From positions 1-6,823 of the forward strand of contig DPKU01000063.1 in NCBI GenBank assembly GCA_003542355.1: a stretch of 6,823 nucleotides of DNA, written 5' to 3'. Both the position numbers and the translations under genes were made by a program. This document shows positions 1 to 5,957 of the stretch, piece after piece. The DNA is from Clostridiales bacterium (GTDB lineage: Bacteria; Bacillota; Clostridia; Peptostreptococcales; Anaerovoracaceae). The notes under the pieces were generated by a model. It had not been told where the DNA came from and did no database searches. It worked only from the letters and a program-made list of their open reading frames with translations. Each line of letters starts with the position of its first letter. Within the stretch, counting starts at the first letter, position 1.

Positions 1-108
1 CTTTGGTTTTCCACGCCGGTCTGCAGCCATTTGGTGGCCAAGCTGGAAACCGAGACCAACGACGAACTGGAGCGGGAATGCGAGGTGGACCGGGAATGCA
101 GGGGCTGA
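1..108 (+). CDS. mnhG: MnhG/MrpG-like (MbhC-type) antiporter subunit, C-terminal 35 residues only
   Basis: The gene enters from the left edge in frame with base 1 and stops at TGA 106-108, leaving 35 residues. The visible part starts LWFSTPVCSHLVAKLE, which matches the end of the last membrane helix and the conserved Pro-x-x-x-His segment of MnhG/MrpG (usually 'NP-x-x-AH'). It ends in a short tail rich in Glu, Arg and Cys. MnhG is a small three-helix subunit of Mrp antiporters, and its Mbh counterpart is MbhC. The identification rests on this short piece and on its place directly before an MbhD gene, the order found in Mbh operons. Its last 13 bases overlap the start of the next gene, which suggests translational coupling. 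The start and most of the protein lie outside the window. Confidence 0.72.
   Translation, partial: LWFSTPVCSHLVAKLETETNDELERECEVDRECRG
82..88 (+). promoter_or_regulatory. Ribosome binding site deciding the start of the MbhD-like gene
   Basis: GAGGTGG lies 7 bases before ATG 96. It supports ATG 96 over the in-frame upstream starts (TTG 3 and ATG 78), whose extra residues would only re-read the MnhG-like coding sequence in another frame. Confidence 0.7.
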
Positions 109-407
109 TCGCAATATTACTGGCTTTGCTGGTCCTGGCGGCGCTTGCCGTTTCGGCATCCCGAAAGCTGTTGCCGGCAGTCATTATTTTTATGTCCTAC
201 AGTCTGGTGATGTCCATGGTGTGGATGCTGCTGCAAGCCCCGGATCTGGCCATCACAGAGGCAGCCGTAGGCGCCGGCATCACATCCGTGCTCCTTTTTA
301 TCGCTCTGAAGCGCATCCGTGAACTGGAACGGGATCTGATAGAATCCGAAGAAGAGATCCATGCGTCTCCGGCGCTCAGTGAGCAGGAGGAGCAGAGCGA
401 TGTATAA
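96..407 (+). CDS. mbhD: MbhD-type (DUF4040) subunit of Mrp/Mbh complex
   Basis: The product is 103 residues with about three membrane helices (roughly 3-20, 25-45 and 52-72). Residues 47-61 carry the family signature QAPDLAITEAAVGAG, with Asp50 and Glu55 placed as in the MbhD/DUF4040 domain. The same domain forms part of the C-terminal end of the large MrpA protein. In the Pyrococcus Mbh hydrogenase it is a free subunit in the sodium-translocating part of the membrane arm, and here too it is free. The last 30 residues form an acidic, soluble tail (RELERD...SEQEEQSDV) longer than the core domain needs. The start at 96 follows from the ribosome binding site. The gene overlaps the upstream gene by 13 bases and the downstream gene by 8. 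Family identification is firm; the role in this complex is inferred from relatives. Confidence 0.88.
   Translation: MQGLIAILLALLVLAALAVSASRKLLPAVIIFMSYSLVMSMVWMLLQAPDLAITEAAVGAGITSVLLFIALKRIRELERDLIESEEEIHASPALSEQEEQSDV
385..390 (+). promoter_or_regulatory. Ribosome binding site deciding the start of the MbhE-MnhB gene
   Basis: AGGAGG lies 9 bases before ATG 400, inside the end of the MbhD-like gene. An in-frame ATG at 361 would add 13 Arg/Ser-rich residues that read the upstream coding sequence out of frame, so 400 is the better start. Confidence 0.8.
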
Positions 408-1167
408 AGGGAGCCGGATCCAGACATTGTATAACCTTTTGAGCATCGTATTCACCATGCTCCTGATCGGTATACTCCTTTACACTGTATCGGAACTGCC
501 GGTCATGGGCGATGCGCTTCATCCGGCCAACAACGAGGTGGCTGCCCATTATCTGGTCCACGGCGCCCGGGAGACAGGTGCGCTCAATGCGGTGACTGCC
601 ATGATCCTGGATTATCGTGCTTTCGATACCCTTGGAGAACTGTGTGTGCTCTTTGTGTCGGCCTGCTCGGTCTATATCCTGCTGCGTGTGGATGCCAGCC
701 GAAAAGAAGAAGAGGTGGAAGCCCTCGACCGTCGCTATGAACCCTGGAACGACGTAATACTGAGCAAGGCGTTTTTGTTCCTGGTGCCGGCAGTATTCCT
801 GTTCGGAATCTATATCACGCTCACAGGACACCTTTCGCCTGGCGGCGGCTTTTCCGGCGGCGCCATCATCGGCGCAGGATTGCTGCTGTATCTGAACGCC
901 TTCGGGCTGGAAAACACGGAACGCTTTATGAATCGGATCCGGTACAGGCGACTGAACTGCGGCGCGCTGGGCTTCTATTTCCTGGCGAAAGGGTATTCAT
1001 TTTTCGTGGGAGCCAACGACATCAAGAGCGTGATCTCCGTCTCGGATCAGGGAAACATCCTGTCTGCAGGTCTGATCATGCCGCTGAACGTATGTGTCGC
1101 CATCGTCGTGTCCACTACGGTCTATGCCGTATATCTGATGTTCCGGAAAGGAGGATTCAACACTTGA
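400..1167 (+). CDS. Fused MbhE-MnhB (MbhE-MbhF) subunit of Mrp/Mbh complex
   Basis: The product is 255 residues in two domains. Residues 1-96 are MbhE-like: one helix at about 11-30, the conserved stretch ETGALNAVTAMILDYR at 58-73 followed by AFDTLGE, and a second helix at about 78-95. MbhE is the last domain of MrpA proteins or a separate subunit in Mbh. A charged linker (about 97-117, DASRKEEEVEALDRR) leads to an MnhB domain at about 118-250 with four helices and the signature GHLSPGGGFSGGAIIGAG at 143-160. Both domains belong to the sodium-translocating part of Mrp and Mbh membrane arms. The reading frame is continuous through the linker, so this is a true fusion, although MbhE and MnhB are separate proteins in Pyrococcus. 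The start overlaps the upstream stop by 8 bases. The stop TGA lies within the TTGA that also starts the next gene. Confidence 0.87.
   Translation: MYKGSRIQTLYNLLSIVFTMLLIGILLYTVSELPVMGDALHPANNEVAAHYLVHGARETGALNAVTAMILDYRAFDTLGELCVLFVSACSVYILLRVDASRKEEEVEALDRRYEPWNDVILSKAFLFLVPAVFLFGIYITLTGHLSPGGGFSGGAIIGAGLLLYLNAFGLENTERFMNRIRYRRLNCGALGFYFLAKGYSFFVGANDIKSVISVSDQGNILSAGLIMPLNVCVAIVVSTTVYAVYLMFRKGGFNT
1147..1154 (+). promoter_or_regulatory. Consensus ribosome binding site for a TTG start
   Basis: AAAGGAGG, a full anti-SD match, lies 9 bases before TTG 1164. No ATG or GTG fits between this site and the conserved N-terminus of the MnhC-like protein, so it makes TTG the likely start. Confidence 0.8.
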
Positions 1168-1550
1168 ACAATTACATTGTGACGAATCTTCCCGAGGTGG
1201 CATCCATTATTCTGTTCGGCATCGGCTTCTCCAACCTTCTGCTGGCGCGCAACCTGATCAAAAAAATCATCGGTCTGAATATCATGGATACTGCGATTTA
1301 CTTGTTTCTGGCAGCCAAGGGGTATGTTGACAACGCCGCTGCTCCCATCGTGACTTCCGGGGCCGTCGATCCCGACCTTTACGTGAACCCGGTCCCCAGC
1401 GGTCTGGTTCTTACCGGCATTGTGGTGTCCGTTTCGGTCACCGCCGTATTGCTTGCGCTCACGGTTCGGCTGTACGAAGAGTTCAATACCCTGGATATCG
1501 ATGAGATCGTTCACCAGCTCAGGGTCAAAGACAAGGAGGCGATGCGATGA
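1164..1550 (+). CDS. mnhC: MnhC/NuoK-like (MbhG-type) subunit
   Basis: The product is 128 residues with three membrane helices (about 11-28, 32-52 and 79-103), as in MnhC/MrpC, MbhG and NuoK. The diagnostic parts are GFSNLLLARNLIKKIIGLNI at 21-40 and VNPVPSGLVLTGIVVSVSVTA at 74-94. The latter aligns with the family's 'DPLPQALVLTAIVI' segment but has Asn, Val and Ser-Gly where Asp, Leu and Gln-Ala are usual. The C-terminal LYEEFNTLDIDEI also fits MnhC. The subunit sits next to the antiporter-like subunits in the membrane arm and is part of the ion path. The start is TTG 1164, overlapping the preceding TGA, chosen because of the perfect ribosome binding site. The only in-frame ATG upstream (1092) would add 24 residues read out of frame from the previous gene. 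The stop overlaps the next start as ATGA. Confidence 0.86.
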   Translation: MNNYIVTNLPEVASIILFGIGFSNLLLARNLIKKIIGLNIMDTAIYLFLAAKGYVDNAAAPIVTSGAVDPDLYVNPVPSGLVLTGIVVSVSVTAVLLALTVRLYEEFNTLDIDEIVHQLRVKDKEAMR

Positions 1551-3082
1551 ACCTCCTCTATAATGTGCCGGCCTTTTCCATCCTCCTTCCGATGCTGGCC
1601 GGCGTGATCTGTCTTGTGCTGCCGGCCCGGGCTTCCCGTCGCCTGTCCAACACCGTGATCGTCGTGCTGGCCCTGTTGTCCTTCCTTTTGCTGAACAGCT
1701 TTCTGGACGGCGCCCCCACGTTTACGTATCGCATGGGTCACTACGGTGCGCCCATCGGCAACGAAATACGGGCCGGAGAGCTGGAATCGGCCATGGCGAT
1801 GATGTTTCTGGTCGTGATGATGCTGTCCCTGATGGGCGGACGAAACCATCTGCGCAGCGACATCGGCCGTTCCAAGGTCAATCTGTATTACATATCTGTA
1901 CTGTTCCTGCTCAGCTCTATGCTGGCGCTCACCTATACCAACGACCTTTTTACGGCCTATGTGTTCGTGGAGATCAACACGGTGACTGCCTGCGGGATCA
2001 TCATCAGCAAAGAAGACGGCTATACCCTGGCGGCCTCCATGCGCTATTTGATCATGAGCCTGCTGGGTTCCGGCCTGTTTTTGATCGGCATTTGCCTGGT
2101 GTACGGCCTTACCGGCCATCTGCTGATGCCCAACATCCAGGAAGCCGTGAACCAGCTGGTCCAAAACGGACATTACCAGGCGCCGCTGCAGGTGACCATT
2201 GCCCTGTTTGCGGTAGGCCTGGCCCTGAAGAGTGCCCTCTGGCCTTTCCATTCCTGGCTGCCCGACGCCCACAGCAGCGCTTCCGCAGCTTCCAGCGCGA
2301 TCCTCTCGGGCCTGGTGCTCAAATCTTTCATCTTCCTGATGATCAAGATTTTTTTTCGGACCGTGGGGCCCGATGTGATGACCGGCCATGCGATCTTGAA
2401 TCTGCTTCTGGTCTTCGGTGTTCTGGGGATGCTCCTGGGGTCTGTCAATGCGCTGTTTGAAAAGGACATCAAACGCATGCTGGCCTTTTCCAGTGTCAGC
2501 CAGATCGGCTATATTTTCTGCGGGATCGGCCTTGGCACCATTGCCGGCGTATCAGCAGCCCTGGTCCAGGTGGTCGTTCACGCTGTTACGAAGGCCATGC
2601 TGTTCATCGCTGCCGGGGGCCTGATGGACGCTTCCGGGGGAAGGAAGGATTTCGACGCTCTCCAGGGTGCAGGAAAACGGGATATCGTAGCCGGTGCTGC
2701 GTTTGTCGTGGGTACGATGTCCATGATCGGTCTGCCGTTTTTTGCCGGATTCATTACAAAGCTGACCCTGGTGACCGCTGCGGCGGGGACCCACGACTGG
2801 CGGACATACGTATCTCTTGCCGCCATCGTTGTGTCCACCATTCTGACGGCGATCTATTACATTCGGGTCCTGTCTCTGCTCTTCGGCAGAAACGGATCCG
2901 AAGAGCAAGACGGCGAAGTCCGGGGCCGGCGATTCCTGTCAGCCTATCTCCGCAGACACCTGAGCATGGACACAGAATACATTCTGGCGATTCTGGCGTT
3001 TATCGGCATCAACCTTTGGATCGGTCTCCGATCCGATGATCTGGTAGACATTATCAACGCCGGCCTGGCCACGTTCCAATAA
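1547..3082 (+). CDS. MrpD/MbhH-like proton or sodium antiporter subunit (NuoN/NuoM family), first of four
   Basis: The product is 511 residues with about 14 membrane helices, the normal length for MrpD, MbhH or NuoN. The ion-path residues are Glu142 (TNDLFTAYVFVEIN), Lys228 (LALKSALWPFHSWLPDAH), Lys259 (LSGLVLKS), His345 and Lys349 (HAVTKAM), and Lys405 (FFAGFITK). Residues 305-322 (EKDIKRMLAFSSVSQIGY) are the conserved loop and following helix. It directly follows the MnhC-like gene, the position of MrpD and MbhH in their operons. The start is ATG 1547 in an ATGA overlap, with AAGGAGG at 1533-1539 spaced 7 bases away. An oddity is residues 240-259 (DAHSSASAASSAILSGLVLK), where the usual three prolines of the 'AHPxAPxP' segment are Ser, Ser and Ala. 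A 31-base gap without a hairpin follows. The family is certain; proton versus sodium specificity cannot be read. Confidence 0.92.
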   Translation: MNLLYNVPAFSILLPMLAGVICLVLPARASRRLSNTVIVVLALLSFLLLNSFLDGAPTFTYRMGHYGAPIGNEIRAGELESAMAMMFLVVMMLSLMGGRNHLRSDIGRSKVNLYYISVLFLLSSMLALTYTNDLFTAYVFVEINTVTACGIIISKEDGYTLAASMRYLIMSLLGSGLFLIGICLVYGLTGHLLMPNIQEAVNQLVQNGHYQAPLQVTIALFAVGLALKSALWPFHSWLPDAHSSASAASSAILSGLVLKSFIFLMIKIFFRTVGPDVMTGHAILNLLLVFGVLGMLLGSVNALFEKDIKRMLAFSSVSQIGYIFCGIGLGTIAGVSAALVQVVVHAVTKAMLFIAAGGLMDASGGRKDFDALQGAGKRDIVAGAAFVVGTMSMIGLPFFAGFITKLTLVTAAAGTHDWRTYVSLAAIVVSTILTAIYYIRVLSLLFGRNGSEEQDGEVRGRRFLSAYLRRHLSMDTEYILAILAFIGINLWIGLRSDDLVDIINAGLATFQ

Positions 3083-3113
3083 AGACACGATACAAGCCCG
3101 AAAGGAACAAAGC

Positions 3114-4436
3114 ATGCAAGAAGCTCCATTTGTACTACTGATGCTCACAGATTCATTGACGCTCGCCTTCCGGGCGGACGTCCTTGGGCTGGCGTTTCTG
3201 ACCCTGGCGCTGTTGATGTGGACCGCCGTGGGGATCTATGCGCTGCGGTACAAGGACCATCAGGAAAACAACGGACGCTTTTTTGCCTTTTACCTCCTGA
3301 CGCTGGTCATGCTGGTGGGGCTGTCCCTGGCTGCAAATTACGTGACCATGTATCTGTTCTTTGAGATGATGACGCTCTGTTCCGTGCCGCTGGTGCTGCA
3401 CAACGGTTCTGCGGAAGCCAGCTCCGCCGCAAAAAAGTATTTGTTCTATTCCATTTTCGGCGCCACATTGGGACTGCTGGGCCTCTTTTTTATCCACGCA
3501 TATTCGATTTCTTCGGATTTCCTGCCCGGCGGTGTGCTGGATGCGGCAAAGATCGCAGGCAACGAGGAAATGCTGCGGACAATCGCGTTTCTGGCTGTGA
3601 TGGGCTTTGGTGCCAAAGCCGGACTCTTCCCGCTCCACGCCTGGCTGCCGGCTGCCCATCCCGTGGCGCCCTCGCCGGCCAGTGCGGTCCTGTCGGGGGT
3701 CATTACGAAAGCCGGTGTCTTCTGCATCATTCGGGTGATCTATTTCCAGTTTGGCGCAGCTTTTCTGCGGGATACCTGGGTGCAGCGGTCCTGGATCGCC
3801 GTAGCGCTGCTGACGATCTTAATGGGTTCGTTGATGGCGTTTCGTGAAAAGCGGCTGAAAACACGGCTGGCGTATTCCACCGTGAGTCAGGTTTCCTACA
3901 TCTTGCTGGGGCTCTTTTTTCTGAACGAAGCTGCGTTTGCCGGCGCTTTGCTTCATGTGCTGTATCACAGCATCTTAAAGGACGGACTGTTTCTTTCCGC
4001 CGGAAACATCCTGTATCAGACCCACTTGGAGAATGTGGAAGAGTTGAAGGGCCTGGGCCGGCAGATGCCCCGGACGCTGGGCTGCTTTGCGATATTCTCT
4101 CTGGGCTTGACAGGGATACCTCCTTTTGCAGGCTTTTTGAGCAAGTGGGAACTGGCCGCAGGTGCTCTGAGTTCCGGGCTTCTGCCCTACGCGTGGCTTG
4201 CGCCTGCTGTCCTGCTGATCAGCGCCATGCTGACGGCCGGGTATCTTTTCCCCATCGTCATCCACGGATTTTTTCCGGGGCGGGCGTATCGCAGCGAAGG
4301 GCCGGACACTGGCGAGGCCCCGGTCGCAATGGTGGGCGTGGTGGGCGCGCTGGCTGCTGCTACAGTTGTTCTGGGACTTTTCGGCGCTCCCATACTGAAG
4401 TTCTTCCTCGACCTGGCCGGGACGATATTTTTATGA
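3114..4436 (+). CDS. Antiporter-like membrane subunit (NuoM/NuoN/MrpD family) with shortened N-terminus, second of four
   Basis: The product is 440 residues, about 12 membrane helices. It begins near what is the helix 2-3 region of the 492-residue paralogue downstream, so it lacks roughly the first two helices. The ion path is complete: Glu84 (YLFFEMMTL), Lys168 (GFGAKAGLFPLHAWLPAAHP), Lys199 (SGVITKAG), His285 and Lys289 (HSILKDG), and Lys344 (FAGFLSKW). The spacings between these residues match those in the other copies. The loop KRLKTRLAYSTVSQVSY at 246-262 is typical. The start is ATG 3114 with AAAGGA at 3101-3106, spaced 7 bases. The Lys168 to Lys199 region is strikingly like that of the fourth antiporter gene, and its C-terminal half resembles the third, so the three look like products of duplication. 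Automatic pipelines would probably name it 'complex I subunit 5 family protein' or NADH dehydrogenase subunit. Confidence 0.88.
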   Translation: MQEAPFVLLMLTDSLTLAFRADVLGLAFLTLALLMWTAVGIYALRYKDHQENNGRFFAFYLLTLVMLVGLSLAANYVTMYLFFEMMTLCSVPLVLHNGSAEASSAAKKYLFYSIFGATLGLLGLFFIHAYSISSDFLPGGVLDAAKIAGNEEMLRTIAFLAVMGFGAKAGLFPLHAWLPAAHPVAPSPASAVLSGVITKAGVFCIIRVIYFQFGAAFLRDTWVQRSWIAVALLTILMGSLMAFREKRLKTRLAYSTVSQVSYILLGLFFLNEAAFAGALLHVLYHSILKDGLFLSAGNILYQTHLENVEELKGLGRQMPRTLGCFAIFSLGLTGIPPFAGFLSKWELAAGALSSGLLPYAWLAPAVLLISAMLTAGYLFPIVIHGFFPGRAYRSEGPDTGEAPVAMVGVVGALAAATVVLGLFGAPILKFFLDLAGTIFL

Positions 4437-4449
4437 GGAGCGGTGAACG

Positions 4450-5928
4450 ATGATGTCCGGATACTGGATTCCCATTGCAATATTCCTGCCCATACTCGGT
4501 GGTGTTCTGATCCCTCTGATCGGGTTTTCTCGTGCAAAGACCAGGGAAATCTACGTGCTGTCCGTCGTTTTGGCCACCAGCCTCCTGACCGCCGGTTTGA
4601 TGATCGCGCCGCCGGAGGGCGCCGTTTCCGTGGTGAGCATCACCCGAACCATCGACATCGCATTCTATGTGGATGGATTGGGTACGGTGTTCGGCGTCCT
4701 TGTGACGTTTCTGTGGCCCTTGGCTACGTTGTATGCCTTTGAGTATATGGCCCACGAACATCGCAGGAACACGTTTTTCGCTTATTACACGATGACCTAT
4801 GGGCTGACCCTGGGGATCGCTTTTTCCGCCAATCTGATCACGATGTATCTCTTCTGCGAGCTGCTCACGCTAGTCACGCTGCCCCTGATCACACATACGC
4901 GTACAAAAGCAGCTTATGTGGCCGGCGTTAAATATCTGATCTATTTTGTAGCCGGCGCCACGGCTGCCTTTGTTGGGATCATCCTGTTTTTTGTGAATGG
5001 CGGCGGACTGGATTTCGTTCCCGGCGGACTGTCTGCCGGCACTGTGGACATGGCCCCCGGCATCCTGGGCGCCTCGTTCCTTTTGATGTTCTTCGGCTTC
5101 GGCGCCAAGGCCGCCATTTTCCCCGTCCAGGACTGGCTGCCTTCCGCCGGCGTGGCTCCCACGCCGGTCACAGCGCTTCTCCATGCGGTTGCTGTGGTCA
5201 AATCCGGCGTCTTCGCCATTGCCCGTCTCACGTATTACAGCTTCGGCGCTGCACCGCTGGAGGGGACGCTGGTCCAGAAAATCGCTTTGTCCTTTGCTAT
5301 ATTCACCATTCTGTACGGCGCGATCATGGCCTGGAAAGAAGTGCATTTCAAAAGACGGCTGGCCTATTCGACCATTTCCAATCTCTCGTATATGATCTTT
5401 GGGATCCTGCTCCTGACGCCGGCCGGCTTGGTGGCCGGGCTGCTGCACATGCTGTTCCATGGGATCATGAAGATCGCCCTGTTCTTTGTGGCCGGTGCCG
5501 TGGCCTGTCAGAGCGGCCTGCACTATGTGACGGATCTTCGGGGCTATGGCCGCCGGATGCCCCGGACCTTTGCAGCCTTTACGATGGCGTCTCTGTCCCT
5601 GATGGGGGTCGCGCCACTGTGCGGCTTTATGAGCAAGTGGTATCTTGCCCAGGCGGCGGTGGCCCGGGGTGGAGTGTATGCTTATTTGGGTCTGGGCGCG
5701 CTCCTGGTTGCAGCTGTGTTTACGGCCATTTACCTGCTGACGATCGTTCTGCGGGCGTACTTCCCCCAAAAGGGCTATGAGGCTGCCGGACGCCCGGAAG
5801 CAAAGGATCCCGGTCTGTACATGCAGATCCCCTTGGGCATATTTGCCCTGGCTGTCGTTCTGCTGGGCTTGTTTGCCTGGCCGGTAGCCGAATGGATCCG
5901 CAGCGCCGTGGCCGGTACATTTATATAG
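4450..5928 (+). CDS. Antiporter-like membrane subunit (NuoL/MrpA-flavoured, full length), third of four
   Basis: The product is 492 residues with about 14 helices. The ion-path residues are Glu137 (MYLFCELLTL), Lys220 (GFGAKAAIFPVQDWLPSAG), Lys251 (AVVKSG), His337 and Lys341 (HGIMKIALFF), and Lys396 (CGFMSKWYL). Unlike its neighbours it has VQDWLPSAGVAPTPVTALLHAVAVVKSG at 226-253: the His of 'FPLHxWLP' and the His of 'AAHP' are replaced by Gln and Gly, and a His appears at 245. That last trait recalls MrpA and NuoL ('LLHxATMVKAG'). It does not have the long C-terminus of MrpA or the lateral helix expected of NuoL, as it ends 96 residues after Lys396. The C-terminal third resembles the 440-residue paralogue upstream. 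ATG 4450 is preferred to ATG 4453 because GAGGAG at 4435-4440 is 9 bases from it. The gap to the upstream gene is 13 bases. Confidence 0.88.
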   Translation: MMSGYWIPIAIFLPILGGVLIPLIGFSRAKTREIYVLSVVLATSLLTAGLMIAPPEGAVSVVSITRTIDIAFYVDGLGTVFGVLVTFLWPLATLYAFEYMAHEHRRNTFFAYYTMTYGLTLGIAFSANLITMYLFCELLTLVTLPLITHTRTKAAYVAGVKYLIYFVAGATAAFVGIILFFVNGGGLDFVPGGLSAGTVDMAPGILGASFLLMFFGFGAKAAIFPVQDWLPSAGVAPTPVTALLHAVAVVKSGVFAIARLTYYSFGAAPLEGTLVQKIALSFAIFTILYGAIMAWKEVHFKRRLAYSTISNLSYMIFGILLLTPAGLVAGLLHMLFHGIMKIALFFVAGAVACQSGLHYVTDLRGYGRRMPRTFAAFTMASLSLMGVAPLCGFMSKWYLAQAAVARGGVYAYLGLGALLVAAVFTAIYLLTIVLRAYFPQKGYEAAGRPEAKDPGLYMQIPLGIFALAVVLLGLFAWPVAEWIRSAVAGTFI

Positions 5929-5941
5929 AATTATCCTCAGG

Positions 5942-5949
5942 AAAGGAGG
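5942..5949 (+). promoter_or_regulatory. Consensus ribosome binding site of the fourth antiporter gene
   Basis: AAAGGAGG lies 8 bases before ATG 5958, within the 29-base gap after the third antiporter gene. It decides ATG 5958 over the later in-frame ATG at 5982. Confidence 0.82.
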
Positions 5950-5957
5950 GATCGCCA

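Noticed and set aside
3..95. N-terminal extension of the MbhD-like protein back to TTG at base 3
   Set aside because: The extra residues (Gly, Arg and Gln rich) are an out-of-frame reading of the MnhG-like C-terminus, and a good ribosome binding site supports ATG 96.
1511..2389. Minus-strand open frame of 292 codons opposite the MrpD-like gene
   Set aside because: Same composition (His, Gln, Gly rich) and no recognisable domain; it mirrors a well-supported plus-strand gene.
3083..3113. Gap between the first and second antiporter genes as a possible terminator or promoter
   Set aside because: The 31 bases contain only a ribosome binding site; no inverted repeat, T-run or -10/-35 pair could be seen.
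5934..5950. Possible small hairpin (TCCTC with GAGGG, 7-base loop) covering the ribosome binding site of the fourth antiporter gene
   Set aside because: Only four pairs plus one G-U; too weak to claim a regulatory structure, and purine-rich ribosome sites often pair by chance with a nearby CCTC.
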